A stretch of DNA of 64,000 nucleotides from Paenibacillus sp. LHD-117 (GCF_030929555.1 NZ_JAVFVT010000011.1:116879-180878), one strand, 5' to 3'; counted from the stretch's first letter, positions 25,894-35,468 are shown. Numbers and translations: made by a program. The notes: generated by a model from the sequence alone, not told the origin.

Positions 25894-27507
25894 ATGGATG
25901 ATCAAAACAACAAAAAGGGGTACGACGAATTTTTTTCTTCCGACAATAGGGAGCGTTCAGACGAATCGACAGATTCCGATAAAGTAACGGGCACGAACAA
26001 TCAAGAAGCCAAACCGGCTTATTATTATTCTTACGGCCCGATGTCGAACGAGCCCCAGCAACCAACTACGCACGGATCTTCTGGAGCATCCTTATATGGT
26101 GACGGAACAAACGAGCCGGAGCCGGCAACGGAGCGATATCAAGCAAGCTCGGACGACCCGCAAACGCATGCGCAGCCTCCGCAGCTGAGACCGTTTGCTC
26201 CTTCGCAGAGCACGGGCAAAAACGGCTGGCAAGTGAAAGAGAAGAGAGGCGGCGCCTCCTTTAAGTCCGTATTCGTTTCCTTCTTGGCGGGGGTTATTGT
26301 GGTCGGCGGACTGATGTATACGGCCGATGTCCGCAATTGGTTCACGCCGAGCGAGACGGTATCGTCGCAATCCGAAACAAGCGGCGCAGGCAAATCAGCG
26401 GAGTCAAGCGGCTCTGGATCGGGCCTCTCTACGGTGGCGGCTCGTCCCGACAATATCGCGCAGCTGTTCGAAACGGCTAGCCCTGCCGTCGTGAAGATCG
26501 AAACGTACGCGAAGGCGCAAAGCCGGAGCGGCAGCGGAGGCAGCCTGCTGGACGATCCGTTCTTCCGCCAGTTCTTTGGCGATGATTATCCGGGTACGAC
26601 GCCGGAGCAAGGACAGGAAGGGCAAGACAACCAGATGCAGCAGACAGGCATCGGAACGGGGTTCTTCTTTGAAGACACGGGTTACATTTTGACGAATCAG
26701 CATGTGATTGGCGAGGCGGACGAAATTCGGGTGACGGTGCAAGGCTACGACAAGCCGTTCACCGCCAAACTTCTGGGCTCCAGCTACGATCTCGACCTTG
26801 CGGTAGTGAAGGTGGAAGGCGACAAGGCGTTCCCAACGCTTCCGCTCGGCAGCTCCGACGACATTAACATCGGCGATTGGGTCGTCGCGATCGGCAACCC
26901 TTACGGCTTTGACCATACGGTTACGGTTGGCGTGCTAAGCGCCAAAGAAAGACCGATCGACATTCAAGACCAGCAAGGCGAGCGGAATTACAAGCATTTG
27001 CTCCAGACGGATGCATCGATTAACCCGGGCAACTCCGGCGGCCCGTTGCTGAACGTAAAGGGCGAAGTCGTCGGCATTAATACCGCGGTTAGCTCGCAAG
27101 CGCAAGGCATCGGCTTCGCCATCCCGACGAGCACGATTCAGGAAGTGCTGGACAGCCTGAAAAACAATACAGAGATTCCGAAAGAGCCTGCACCGTTCAT
27201 CGGCGCGGAGCTATATGACATGACCGAGGACTTCGCGAAGCAGCTCGGCATCGAGAAGGCGGAAGGATCGCTCGTGAAGAGCGTATACTACAACTCGCCG
27301 GCTTACCTCGGCGACCTGAAGCAATTTGACGTCATTCTCGGCATCGACGGCAAGAAGCTGAATACGACCGCCGCTTTGATCGAAGAGATTCAGGCACGCA
27401 AGGTCGGCGACAAGGTGCAGTTCAATATTATCCGCCAAGGCAAAACGATGGATCTCCAAATCGAGATCGGAGACAAAAACAAGTTCGGAGTTACGGATAA
27501 CGAATAG
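25894..27507 (+). CDS. htrA: HtrA/DegP-type membrane serine protease
   Basis: About 537 residues from ATG 25894 (GGAGGAG upstream). A long polar cytosolic N-terminal part (1-120), one membrane helix (FKSVFVSFLAGVIVVGGLMY, about 122-142), a linker, then a trypsin-like protease with histidine in GYILTNQHVIGEADEI, aspartate in YDLDLAVVKVEG and serine in NPGNSGGPLLNVKGEVVGIN. A single PDZ domain ends the protein (about 440-537: LGIEKAEGSLVKSVYYNSPA, LKQFDVILGIDGKKL). It degrades misfolded exported proteins at the outer face of the membrane. The two-component genes that follow after a terminator may control it, as CssRS does in Bacillus. Confidence 0.95.
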   Translation: MDDQNNKKGYDEFFSSDNRERSDESTDSDKVTGTNNQEAKPAYYYSYGPMSNEPQQPTTHGSSGASLYGDGTNEPEPATERYQASSDDPQTHAQPPQLRPFAPSQSTGKNGWQVKEKRGGASFKSVFVSFLAGVIVVGGLMYTADVRNWFTPSETVSSQSETSGAGKSAESSGSGSGLSTVAARPDNIAQLFETASPAVVKIETYAKAQSRSGSGGSLLDDPFFRQFFGDDYPGTTPEQGQEGQDNQMQQTGIGTGFFFEDTGYILTNQHVIGEADEIRVTVQGYDKPFTAKLLGSSYDLDLAVVKVEGDKAFPTLPLGSSDDINIGDWVVAIGNPYGFDHTVTVGVLSAKERPIDIQDQQGERNYKHLLQTDASINPGNSGGPLLNVKGEVVGINTAVSSQAQGIGFAIPTSTIQEVLDSLKNNTEIPKEPAPFIGAELYDMTEDFAKQLGIEKAEGSLVKSVYYNSPAYLGDLKQFDVILGIDGKKLNTTAALIEEIQARKVGDKVQFNIIRQGKTMDLQIEIGDKNKFGVTDNE

Positions 27508-27531
27508 GCGCACAATGGAATGGTTGACCTC

Positions 27532-27566
27532 AAAAAGCGCAGAGCTTCAATCCTCTGCGTTTTTTG
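27532..27566 (+). terminator. terminator after htrA
   Basis: AAAAAGCGCAGAG and CTCTGCGTTTTTT pair around CTTCAATC. Confidence 0.88.
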
Positions 27567-27590
27567 TTGTAACAGGAAGGGGATAGGATT

Positions 27591-28283
27591 TTGAGGCCTC
27601 ATATTATGGTAGTAGACGACGACGAACGGATTATTTCGATGCTTCGGAGAAGCTTGGCTTTCGAAGGTTACGAGGTGACGACGGCATCGAATGGAGCGGA
27701 AGGACTGAAGACTCTGCTAGGCACTGATCCGGATTTGCTCATTCTGGACGTTATGATGCCGCAGATCGACGGATGGGAAGTATGCCGCCGCGTCAGGGAA
27801 GGCGGTAGCGCGGTGCCCATTCTCATGCTGACGGCGAAGGACGATATCTCCGATCGGGTCAAGGGACTCGATCTCGGTGCGGACGATTATTTGGTGAAGC
27901 CGTTCGCGCTGGAGGAGCTGTTGGCGCGGGCCAGGGCGCTGCTGCGCAGGAAGTCGGATAAACTGGAGGAAACGAGCAGCCAGCTGACGTTCGAGGATCT
28001 TGTGCTCGATATGGATGCGCGGGAGGCGATTCGCGGAGGACGGAGGATCGAGCTGACGTCCAAGGAATACGATCTGCTGTTGCTGTTCATGCAAAACCCG
28101 CGCCGCGTTCTGACGAGGGATGCGATCATGGAGAAGATTTGGGGCTTCGACTTCAGCGGCGAATCCAACGTGCTCGAGGTGTACATCGCGATGCTGCGCC
28201 AGAAGGTGGAGGAGGGCGGCGCGAGGCGCGTCATCCAGACCGTGCGCGGCACGGGGTACGTGTTAAGGGGAGAGGCGGGATAA
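27591..28283 (+). CDS. OmpR/PhoB-family response regulator
   Basis: 230 residues from TTG 27591, which has AAGGGGAT nine bases before it and no better start nearby. Receiver domain (IMVVDDDERIISMLRRSL, phosphoacceptor in LLILDVMMPQIDGWEVCR, MLTAKDDISDRVKGLDLGAD, DYLVKPFALEELLARARALL) and a winged-helix DNA-binding domain (LTSKEYDLLLLFMQNPRRVL, ESNVLEVYIAMLRQKVEEGG, RGTGYVLRG). Paired with the kinase gene four bases downstream. Its neighbour htrA makes a CssR-like envelope stress role plausible, but targets are not known. Confidence 0.93.
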   Translation: MRPHIMVVDDDERIISMLRRSLAFEGYEVTTASNGAEGLKTLLGTDPDLLILDVMMPQIDGWEVCRRVREGGSAVPILMLTAKDDISDRVKGLDLGADDYLVKPFALEELLARARALLRRKSDKLEETSSQLTFEDLVLDMDAREAIRGGRRIELTSKEYDLLLLFMQNPRRVLTRDAIMEKIWGFDFSGESNVLEVYIAMLRQKVEEGGARRVIQTVRGTGYVLRGEAG

Positions 28284-28287
28284 CGGC

Positions 28288-29823
28288 ATGTCCATACGGC
28301 TTCGCCTTACTTTATGGTATTCGGGACTGCTGGCGGCGACGCTGCTTGTGTTCGGAGTTAGTTTGTATGTGTTCATGAATTGGAATACGTATAGCGACGT
28401 TAAGACTCAATTAAAAGCGACGAGCGATAGTCTCAGGCCAGGCGTTTATGGCAAAGTTCTGAACGGCAGGTTAACGCTCGATCTGGATTATCAATCAAGG
28501 TCGCAATTGGGTAGCGTTTTCGAGAAGGACATGTATTTGCAGCTCATCAACTATCAAGAAGGCCTTATTACACCTTCCGGCAATCTTAGAGATCTTGGCA
28601 ATATATCGATTCCGTATCCAGATGCAACCTCCAATCCGAAGGAGGGTTTCGTCAGCACCTATGTCACGATCGGTAAAGCCAAATATAAAATGATGACGTA
28701 CCAAGTGCCTCTTCCCTACGAGGGCAAGCTTATCGGATTGCTTCAAGTCGGCGCGTTCACCATTAATGAAGATAAGCAGATGAGCGGACTGCGCACGATC
28801 CTGATCTTTTTGTCGGTGGCCGTCGTGCTAATCGCATTCACCGTCGGCTTGCTCATCGCGCGCCAAGCGCTCAGGCCAATCGAGCGGGTCATCGTGGCGA
28901 CGAGGCAGATCGAGAAGGGCTCGGACCTTAGCATGCGCATCCCGGAGGGCGGGCCGAAGGACGAGATCGGCACGCTTGTCGACACGCTTAACAAAATGTT
29001 GTCCCGTCTGGAGCTGGCGTACAACGAGCTCGACGATGCCTACAAGGTGCAGCGCCGGTTCGTGTCGGACGCGTCCCACGAGCTGAGGACGCCGCTTACG
29101 ACCATTCGGGGCAACATCGATCTGCTCGAGAAGATGTGGAGCCGCGCGAAGGATCAAGACGGGGAAGCGGCTGCGGCCGGCTTAAGGCTAACGGCGGATC
29201 ACTTCGACATGTCCAGCGAAGCAATGTCCGACATTTCGGCAGAAGCCAAAAGAATGAGCACGCTCGTGAACGATCTGCTTGCGCTTGCCCGTGCCGATGC
29301 CGGTTACGTGATGGAGAAGGAAAAACTCGACTTGCGGCAACTGACCGAGGAGGTTGTGAGACGCGCCGCCCTTCTGCCTCGTAATGCCGATTGGAAAGTC
29401 GGCGACCTGTCGAAGCTGCGGGAGGCGCCCGTGTACGGCAATCACGATTATTTGCAGCAGCTCCTGTTCATCTTCATTGAGAACGCGTTTAAGTATACGC
29501 CTTCGGGTTACGTTGAACTCAGTTCGATGCGAAGAGAGGGGCATGTCGGCTGGATGATCCGGGATACCGGCATCGGGATGAACCCGGATGAGATTCCCCA
29601 CATATTCGATCGATTCTACCGGGCCGACGAATCGCGGGGCGTAACGGTCGGAACCGGCCTCGGATTGTCCATCGCCAAGTGGATTCTCGACGAACATCGT
29701 GGTTCCGTCGAAGTGACGACGCTCGAGAATGAAGGCACTACGTTCGTCATCTGGCTGCCGATAGACTTTAACCTGCGAGCGGATTCGTCTATAATAGTAG
29801 AAACGGACCGAGACGACGACTAG
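28288..29823 (+). CDS. membrane sensor histidine kinase with HAMP domain
   Basis: 511 residues: membrane helix 1 ([20 protein letters not shown], about 5-30), an outside sensor of about 130 residues, helix 2 ([20 protein letters not shown], about 170-192), HAMP, a HisKA domain with the phosphoacceptor histidine in [18 protein letters not shown], and a HATPase_c domain ([58 protein letters not shown]). It should phosphorylate the regulator encoded just upstream in the same operon. The outside domain has no recognised family, so the signal is unknown; closeness to htrA suggests secretion stress. Confidence 0.92.
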   Translation: MSIRLRLTLWYSGLLAATLLVFGVSLYVFMNWNTYSDVKTQLKATSDSLRPGVYGKVLNGRLTLDLDYQSRSQLGSVFEKDMYLQLINYQEGLITPSGNLRDLGNISIPYPDATSNPKEGFVSTYVTIGKAKYKMMTYQVPLPYEGKLIGLLQVGAFTINEDKQMSGLRTILIFLSVAVVLIAFTVGLLIARQALRPIERVIVATRQIEKGSDLSMRIPEGGPKDEIGTLVDTLNKMLSRLELAYNELDDAYKVQRRFVSDASHELRTPLTTIRGNIDLLEKMWSRAKDQDGEAAAAGLRLTADHFDMSSEAMSDISAEAKRMSTLVNDLLALARADAGYVMEKEKLDLRQLTEEVVRRAALLPRNADWKVGDLSKLREAPVYGNHDYLQQLLFIFIENAFKYTPSGYVELSSMRREGHVGWMIRDTGIGMNPDEIPHIFDRFYRADESRGVTVGTGLGLSIAKWILDEHRGSVEVTTLENEGTTFVIWLPIDFNLRADSSIIVETDRDDD

Positions 29824-29876
29824 ACTCGGGTGCGAGCAGGAAACGGGAGCGGTCCGCAGAAAGCAGGTGCAGCAGC

Positions 29877-30857
29877 ATGGAAATCGTAAAAATTTCGCCG
29901 CGCGGCTATTGTTACGGCGTCGTCGACGCGATGGTTATCGCCTTGCAGACGGCCAAAAACTTGGAGCTGCCGCGGCCGATCTATATTCTCGGCATGATCG
30001 TTCATAACGCGCATGTGACGGAGGCGTTCGAGAAGGAAGGCGTCATTACGCTCGACGGCGCGAATCGCCTTGAGATCTTGGAGCAAATCGAGCAGGGCAC
30101 GGTGATCTTCACGGCGCACGGCGTATCGCCCGAAGTGCGCGAACGCGCGCGGGCGAAGGGGCTGGCGGTCGTCGACGCGACTTGTCCGGATGTCACCAAG
30201 ACGCATGATCTCATTCGAGAGAAAAGCGCGGAAGGCTATCATATTATTTATATCGGGAAGAAGGGCCATCCCGAGCCGGAAGGCGCCATCGGCGTCGCGC
30301 CCGATCTCGTTCACCTGATCGAGAGGGAAGAGGAGATCGAAGCGCTGCAGGTACCAGAGGGACGTGTCATCATTACGAATCAAACGACGATGTCGCAATG
30401 GGATATCCGCCTGATCATGCAGAAGCTTCGAGAGAAATACCCGCATGCGGAAATCCACAACGAGATTTGCCTCGCGACGCAGGTCCGTCAGGAAGCGGTA
30501 GCGGGCCAGGCCGGAGAAGCGCAGCTATGTATCGTCGTCGGTGACCCGCGCAGCAACAATTCCAATCGGCTGGCGCAAGTGTCGGAAGAAATTGCCGGCG
30601 TCAAAGCGTACAGAGTGGCGGACGTAAGCGAGATTAAGCGAGAGTGGCTTGAAGGACTTGATCGGGTGGCCGTTACTTCCGGCGCTTCCACCCCTACGCC
30701 GATCACGAAGGAAGTGATCGCGTACCTCGAGCAATACGATTATCGCGATCCATCCACATGGGAAATCAAGCGGACGGTCAACATGAACAAACTTCTTCCG
30801 AACGTTCGCGTCAAGTCGGCGACGGACAACGAAAGCGCGGAATCGGCAGCGAAGTAA
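29877..30857 (+). CDS. ispH: 4-hydroxy-3-methylbut-2-enyl diphosphate reductase IspH
   Basis: 326 residues. IspH catalyses the last step of the MEP pathway, making IPP and DMAPP with an iron-sulfur cluster. The three cluster cysteines are in [11 protein letters not shown] (residue 12), [11 protein letters not shown] (about 106) and [14 protein letters not shown] (about 200); the substrate-binding [13 protein letters not shown] and [16 protein letters not shown] are present. The start is 54 bases after the kinase stop, with a modest AGGTG site. Length and motifs are normal, so isoprenoids are made by the MEP path. Confidence 0.96.
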   Translation: MEIVKISPRGYCYGVVDAMVIALQTAKNLELPRPIYILGMIVHNAHVTEAFEKEGVITLDGANRLEILEQIEQGTVIFTAHGVSPEVRERARAKGLAVVDATCPDVTKTHDLIREKSAEGYHIIYIGKKGHPEPEGAIGVAPDLVHLIEREEEIEALQVPEGRVIITNQTTMSQWDIRLIMQKLREKYPHAEIHNEICLATQVRQEAVAGQAGEAQLCIVVGDPRSNNSNRLAQVSEEIAGVKAYRVADVSEIKREWLEGLDRVAVTSGASTPTPITKEVIAYLEQYDYRDPSTWEIKRTVNMNKLLPNVRVKSATDNESAESAAK

Positions 30858-31011
30858 TGCTATATATGGACCGCAATAAGGCGGCAGGGGACGACCAGAT
30901 CTCTTGCTGCCTATTCGCGTTGTTCGCGCACTTGCACCGAGCGGGGAATGAAGGAAGAGCCCGGCTTCGGAGGCTTGTTCGTGATTGTTAAAAAAAACAC
31001 ATGGCAAAGGG

Positions 31012-31041
31012 TTGACTAGGACAAGTCTTTTCATGTATATT
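31012..31041 (+). promoter_or_regulatory. probable promoter of aroF
   Basis: TTGACT at 31012-31017 and TATATT at 31036-31041, 18 bases apart. Downstream are A-rich repeats (AAAAGCATAAAAGC twice) and then the MITE-like insert. A transcript from here would carry a leader of over 300 bases that includes the whole insert. The 500-base stretch 30858-31370 holds no gene. Confidence 0.5.
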
Positions 31042-31141
31042 TACTTTAGTGGTTAAAAGCATAAAAGCTAAAAAGCCTAAAAGCATAAAAGCGCTAAAAT
31101 GTGGCAAGCAGCAATGTTATAATCAATCAATTAAAATGTAA

Positions 31142-31346
31142 GTTCAAAAAGTTCGATTTTCAGCACCGAGAAGATTGGATACAACTAGAAATTGAGGAGC
31201 GGAGCGTAGCAGCGCTACGTGAGCACCTGCAATGTTTCCGGAGGAAACATACTTCGAAAGCATATGCTTGTTTCGGTTGGATTCAATATTCGATGTCGAA
31301 TATGCTTCTCGAGAAACTTCGTGATCAAAATCGAACTTTTTTGAAC
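31142..31346. mobile_element. MITE-like element with terminal inverted repeats, 205 bp
   Basis: The left end GTTCAAAAAGTTCGATTTT (31142-31160) is matched in reverse by AAAATCGAACTTTTTTGAAC (31327-31346), with one extra base. Inside are further short palindromes (GTAGCAGCGCTAC, TGTTTCCGGAGGAAACA, AGCATATGCT, ATATTCGATGTCGAATAT). No transposase. It ends seven bases before the aroF ribosome site. A solo end of a related element lies at 35423. Confidence 0.75.
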
Positions 31347-31370
31347 AACCTTAAAAAAGGAGAGATGGCG

Positions 31371-32432
31371 ATGATAGTTATTACGAAGAACAGCGTGACG
31401 GACGAGCGGATTGGGGAGATCGTCCGATACATCGAGAACGCGGGCGTGCAGGCTCACGTTTCCAAAGGAACGGACCGTACGGTCATCGGCATCATCGGCA
31501 AAGCGGAGCCGACGCTTGCCGAGCACCTGCGCTCCATGAAAGGTGTCGAGAACGTCATTAAGATTTCGAAATCCTACAAGCTTGCGAGCCGCGACTTCCA
31601 TCCCGACGATACGGTGATCGATATTAAAGGCGTCAAGATCGGCGGGAGTAACCTCGTCATCATGGGCGGCCCGTGCGCCGTTGAATCGCCGGAACAGATC
31701 GACGAAATCGCAAGACTGGTTAAGGCGGCCGGCGGTCAAGTGCTTCGCGGCGGCGCTTTTAAGCCTAGAACGGGACCGTACAGCTTCCAAGGCGTAGGCG
31801 TGGAAGGGCTGATCATGATGGCGGAAGCCGGCAAGAAGCACGGCCTCCTCACGATCACGGAAGTCATGACGCCGGAATACGTGGATATTTGCGCGGAATA
31901 CGCCGACATTCTCCAAGTGGGCACGCGCAACATGCAGAACTTCGATCTGCTGCGCAAGCTCGGAACGATTCAGACGCCAGTCTTGTTGAAACGGGGCTTC
32001 AGCTCAACCTACGACGAGTTCCTCAACGCCGCGGAATATATCCTCGCGGGAGGCAACCCGAACGTTATGTTATGCGAGCGAGGAATCCGAACGTTCGAAA
32101 CTTACACGCGGAACACGCTGGACCTGTCCGCGATCCCGGTACTCCAATCTCTGAGCCATCTCCCTGTCATCTCCGACCCGAGCCACGGCACGGGCAGACG
32201 CGAATTGGTAGAGCCGATGTCGAAGGCATCGGTGGCCGCGGGTGCGAACGGGCTCATTATCGAGATGCATACGGACCCCGACAACTCGATGACGGGCGAC
32301 GGCGTTCAGTCGCTGTTCCCGGATCAATTCGCGAAGCTGCTCAAAGAGCTTGAACAGCTGGCACCCCTTGTTGGGAAAGAGTTCCACACGGAGAAGGAGC
32401 CGGCGGAGGCATTCCTGGAATGGGTCAAATAA
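31371..32432 (+). CDS. aroF: 3-deoxy-7-phosphoheptulonate (DAHP) synthase with N-terminal ferredoxin-like domain
   Basis: About 353 residues from ATG 31371 (AAAAAAGGAGAG, six bases). The N-terminal 70 residues (MIVITKNSVTDERIGEIVRY, VEIGIIGKAEPTL-like) form the ferredoxin-like regulatory domain of the Thermotoga-type enzyme. The barrel follows: VIMGGPCAVESPEQIDEIAR, GQVLRGGAFKPRTGPYSFQG, VGTRNMQNFDLLRKLG, VLLKRGFSSTYDEFLNAAEY, PVISDPSHGTGRRELVEPMS, GLIIEMHTDPDNSMTGDG. It joins PEP and erythrose 4-phosphate, the first step to aromatic amino acids. The frame is open further upstream through the MITE, but that part is not coding. Confidence 0.95.
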   Translation: MIVITKNSVTDERIGEIVRYIENAGVQAHVSKGTDRTVIGIIGKAEPTLAEHLRSMKGVENVIKISKSYKLASRDFHPDDTVIDIKGVKIGGSNLVIMGGPCAVESPEQIDEIARLVKAAGGQVLRGGAFKPRTGPYSFQGVGVEGLIMMAEAGKKHGLLTITEVMTPEYVDICAEYADILQVGTRNMQNFDLLRKLGTIQTPVLLKRGFSSTYDEFLNAAEYILAGGNPNVMLCERGIRTFETYTRNTLDLSAIPVLQSLSHLPVISDPSHGTGRRELVEPMSKASVAAGANGLIIEMHTDPDNSMTGDGVQSLFPDQFAKLLKELEQLAPLVGKEFHTEKEPAEAFLEWVK

Positions 32433-32442
32433 CTTAATATGG

Positions 32443-32477
32443 ATGCTCGGCCGACAAGGGCCGGGCATTCTTTTTTT
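32443..32477 (+). terminator. terminator after aroF
   Basis: TGCTCGGCC and GGCCGGGCA pair around GACAAG, followed by a T run. Confidence 0.82.
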
Positions 32478-32514
32478 GCCCGCAAATCCGAATTTGTGAA
32501 CAGAAGTTCAAACT

Positions 32515-32531
32515 TGTAAGTATTCCTCACA
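32515..32531 (+). promoter_or_regulatory. GlnR/TnrA-type operator upstream of glnA
   Basis: TGTAAGTATTCCTCACA fits the TGTNA-N7-TNACA consensus of GlnR and TnrA without mismatch. It lies 29 bases before the -35 of glnA. GlnR represses glutamine synthetase genes when nitrogen is plentiful. Confidence 0.68.
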
Positions 32532-32559
32532 TAGCGATAAAAAATACCTTACATAACTA

Positions 32560-32589
32560 TTGACGGAGAGGAAACGGTAGTTTTATAAT
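32560..32589 (+). promoter_or_regulatory. sigma-A promoter of glnA
   Basis: TTGACG at 32560-32565 and TATAAT at 32584-32589, spacing 18, about 78 bases before the start codon. Confidence 0.75.
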
Positions 32590-32666
32590 AACGACAAGGT
32601 TTAGAGCAATTATTGAACGTTCGTCATTCAAACACAAGTAAATGTTCGGAAATGGAGGAAGTTTAG

Positions 32667-34091
32667 ATGTCAGTTCAAAAGGTTTTGGATCAAATTAAAG
32701 AAAACAACATCCAGTTTGTAGATTTCCGTTTTATCAGCCTTGGCGGTGGCGCTCACCATATCACGTTGCCTGCTACAGAGGTGGACGCTGATACGTTCGT
32801 GAACGGCGTTGCTTTCGACGGTTCCTCGATCCCAGGTTTCCGCGGTATCGAAGAATCCGATATGGTTATGATGCCAGATACGGAATCCGTATTCGTAGAT
32901 CCTTTTACAAGCCATCCAACTTTGAATGTGATGTGTAATATTTACACTCCAGACGGCAATCGCTACGAGCGCGATCCGCGCAGCATCGCACAGAAAGCCG
33001 AAGAATACCTGCAAACGACAGGTATCGGTACGGCAGCATTCTTTGCTCCTGAATCCGAATTCTTTATCTTCGATGATGTTCGTTACGAAAGCTCGATGAA
33101 CACTTCCTTCTTCTCGGTTGATTCCGAAGAGGCGGCTTGGAACACGGCTCGCAAAGAAGAAGGCGGCAACCTGGGCTTCAAAATTCCGGTTAAAGGCGGT
33201 TACGTGCCAGTAGCTCCAGTGGATTCCCAGCAAGACATCCGCAGTGAGATGGTTCGCCTGATGCAAGAATCCGGTCTTCGCGTTGAGCGTCATCACCATG
33301 AAGTTGCAACTGCCGGCCAAGCCGAGATCAACTTCCGCTTCGACACGCTGACTAAAACAGCCGACAACCTTATGAAATACAAATATATTGTTCACAACGT
33401 AGCTCGCCAGTGGGGCAAAGTGGCAACATTCATGCCGAAACCGCTGTTCGGTGACAATGGAAGCGGCATGCACGTTCACACGTCGATCTTTAACGGCGAC
33501 GAGCCATTGTTCTATGACAACAAAGAGTACGCGAACCTGAGCAAGATGGCTATGAGCTACATTGCTGGCGTACTGTACCACGCTCCGGCTCTGATCGCGA
33601 TCACGAACCCAAGCACGAACTCGTTCAAGCGTCTGGTTCCTGGTTACGAAGCACCGGTTAACCTCGTATTCTCCAAAGGTAACCGTTCCGCGGCTGTTCG
33701 TATTCCAATCGCTGCCGTTACGCCAAAAGGCTGCCGCATCGAGTTCCGTACTCCGGACTCCACAGCTAACCCTTACCTCGCATTTGCGGCTATGCTGCTT
33801 GCAGGTCTTGACGGCATCAAGAAAGGTCTTGACCCGGTTGCTCTGGGCTACGGACCATTCGACAAAAACATCTACGAGCTTCCTGAAGAAGAGAAAAAAG
33901 AAATCCGCAGCGTTCCAGGCACCCTGGACGAAGCGCTTGACGCTCTTGAAGCTGATTCCGGCTTCTTGACGGAATCCGGCGTATTCACGCAAGATTTCAT
34001 CGACAACTACGTTGCTCTGAAACGCCAAGAAGCAAAAGCCGTATCCATCCGCGTTCATCCGCATGAATACAGCCTATACTTCGGCTGCTAA
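32667..34091 (+). CDS. glnA: type I glutamine synthetase, beta-like form
   Basis: 474 residues, longer than the 444-residue Bacillus enzyme and closer to the GSI-beta form. It makes glutamine from glutamate, ammonia and ATP as a dodecamer. Motifs: FDGSSIPGFRGIEESDM, the metal site FFAPESEFFIFDDV, RHHHEVATAGQAEINFRFD, KPLFGDNGSGMHVHTS, ITNPSTNSFKRLVPGYEAP, and KNIYELPEEE with the tyrosine that is adenylylated in GSI-beta enzymes. The 25-residue stretch after YESSMNTSFFSVDSEE is the insert seen in that form. Very regular codon use suggests high expression. Preceded by a GlnR-type operator and closed by a strong terminator. Confidence 0.95.
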   Translation: MSVQKVLDQIKENNIQFVDFRFISLGGGAHHITLPATEVDADTFVNGVAFDGSSIPGFRGIEESDMVMMPDTESVFVDPFTSHPTLNVMCNIYTPDGNRYERDPRSIAQKAEEYLQTTGIGTAAFFAPESEFFIFDDVRYESSMNTSFFSVDSEEAAWNTARKEEGGNLGFKIPVKGGYVPVAPVDSQQDIRSEMVRLMQESGLRVERHHHEVATAGQAEINFRFDTLTKTADNLMKYKYIVHNVARQWGKVATFMPKPLFGDNGSGMHVHTSIFNGDEPLFYDNKEYANLSKMAMSYIAGVLYHAPALIAITNPSTNSFKRLVPGYEAPVNLVFSKGNRSAAVRIPIAAVTPKGCRIEFRTPDSTANPYLAFAAMLLAGLDGIKKGLDPVALGYGPFDKNIYELPEEEKKEIRSVPGTLDEALDALEADSGFLTESGVFTQDFIDNYVALKRQEAKAVSIRVHPHEYSLYFGC

Positions 34092-34110
34092 TCCAAATCG
34101 CTTAAATGAA

Positions 34111-34137
34111 ACGAGCCCTTCGGGGCTCGTTTTTTTG
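34111..34137 (+). terminator. terminator after glnA
   Basis: ACGAGCCC and GGGCTCGT pair around TTCGG, followed by seven T. Confidence 0.92.
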
Positions 34138-34322
34138 CGTTGCCGATAAGCACTTTTAGGCATTCTACATGTCATTCGATTATGCCAAAAACCGAATAAT
34201 CTATGAAGTTTCATTCATTTTGTTCGACTTTAACGTCGTTGGAGTACGATTTCACTTGATGCAGCGGGCCAAACTTGCTATCATAACCATATCATGTACA
34301 AAGCTGAGGGGTGGAGAGAAAG

Positions 34323-35408
34323 ATGGCAAGAGCATTTAACTTTAACGCGGGTCCTGCGGCCATTCCGCTGGAAGTGCTGCAGCAAGCGGCGGAGCAATTC
34401 GTCGATTACCAAGGTGCGGGAATGTCGATCATGGAGATGTCCCACCGAAGCGCGTTGTACGAAGGCGTCAATAACGAAGCACAGTCGTTGCTAAGAGAAT
34501 TGTTCGGCGTACCGGACAATTACCAGGTTTTATTCCTCCAAGGCGGTGCCAGCACGCAATTCGCGATGCTGCCCATGAATTTGCTTAAGCCGGGACGTCC
34601 TGCCGCTTACGTGAAGACGGGCGCATGGGCGGATAAGGCGATCAAGGAAGCGAAGCTGATCGGAGACACGGTGGTTGCGGCTTCGACGGAAGCAGACAGC
34701 TATATGAGAATGCCGGAAGTGGCGGAAATAATTGTTCCTTCGAACGCTTCCTATCTCCACTTGACTTCGAACGAAACGATCGGCGGCACGCAGTTCCATG
34801 AGTTCCCGGACACCGGCGATATTCCGCTCGTGGCCGACATGTCGAGCGATATTCTTAGCAGGCCTATCGACGTCAGCAAATTCGGCGTCATCTATGCCGG
34901 CGCTCAGAAGAACCTTGGTCCTTCCGGCGTAACGGTTGTCATTATTCGTGACGATCTGGTCCAGGAAAGCCCGAAGACGATTCCGGCCATGTTCCGTTAC
35001 GATACGCATGCGAAGAGCAGCTCGCTTTATAATACGCCGCCATCCTTCTCGGTTTATATGGTTAGCCTGGTTCTGAAGTGGATTCAAGCCAAAGGCGGAG
35101 TCGCTCAGATGGAGCAATACAACCGCGACAAGACGAAGCTGATTTATGACGCGATCGACCTGAGCGGCGGTTTCTACAGAGGCTGCGCGCAGCCGCAGAG
35201 CCGTTCCCTCATGAACATCACGTTCCGACTCGGAAGCGAGGAGCTGGAGAAGCTGTTCGTGAAGCAATCCGAAGCGGAAGGTTTCGTAGGGCTCAAAGGA
35301 CATCGCGACGTCGGCGGCTTGCGTGCATCGACTTATAATGCCGTGCCGCTGGAAAGCTGCGAGGCGCTCGCCCAGTTTATGGCCGACTTCCAGAAACGCA
35401 ACGGGTGA
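34323..35408 (+). CDS. serC: phosphoserine aminotransferase SerC
   Basis: 361 residues from ATG 34323 (GGAGAGAAAG upstream). Class V PLP aminotransferase that makes phosphoserine from 3-phosphohydroxypyruvate and glutamate. Motifs: FNFNAGPAAIPLEVLQQAAE, LFLQGGASTQFAMLPMNLL, NETIGGTQFHEFPDTG, ADMSSDILSRPIDVSKFGV, and the PLP lysine in YAGAQKNLGPSGVTVVI; the end has VGLKGHRDVGGLRASTYNAV. Length is normal. A stand-alone gene here, without serA or serB. Confidence 0.96.
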   Translation: MARAFNFNAGPAAIPLEVLQQAAEQFVDYQGAGMSIMEMSHRSALYEGVNNEAQSLLRELFGVPDNYQVLFLQGGASTQFAMLPMNLLKPGRPAAYVKTGAWADKAIKEAKLIGDTVVAASTEADSYMRMPEVAEIIVPSNASYLHLTSNETIGGTQFHEFPDTGDIPLVADMSSDILSRPIDVSKFGVIYAGAQKNLGPSGVTVVIIRDDLVQESPKTIPAMFRYDTHAKSSSLYNTPPSFSVYMVSLVLKWIQAKGGVAQMEQYNRDKTKLIYDAIDLSGGFYRGCAQPQSRSLMNITFRLGSEELEKLFVKQSEAEGFVGLKGHRDVGGLRASTYNAVPLESCEALAQFMADFQKRNG

Positions 35409-35422
35409 TTATGTAAATGCGT

Positions 35423-35455
35423 GTTCAAAAAGTCCGGTTTTCAGCACCGGACAAC
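35423..35455 (+). repeat. solo end of the 31142 MITE-like family
   Basis: GTTCAAAAAGTCCGGTTTTC-AGCACCGGACAACC shares the terminal words GTTCAAAAAGT and TTTTCAGCACCG with 31142-31169. The other end is absent; the sequence runs into a terminator hairpin instead. Confidence 0.55.
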
Positions 35456-35468
35456 CTCTATTACATCA

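Noticed and set aside
31101..31370. Extended N-terminus of aroF
   Set aside because: The 90 extra codons translate the MITE-like element; the proper ribosome site and the family start are at 31371.
32670..34064. 464-codon open frame on the minus strand across glnA
   Set aside because: It mirrors glnA almost end to end, has no ribosome site or family, and arises from the strongly biased codon use of a highly expressed gene.
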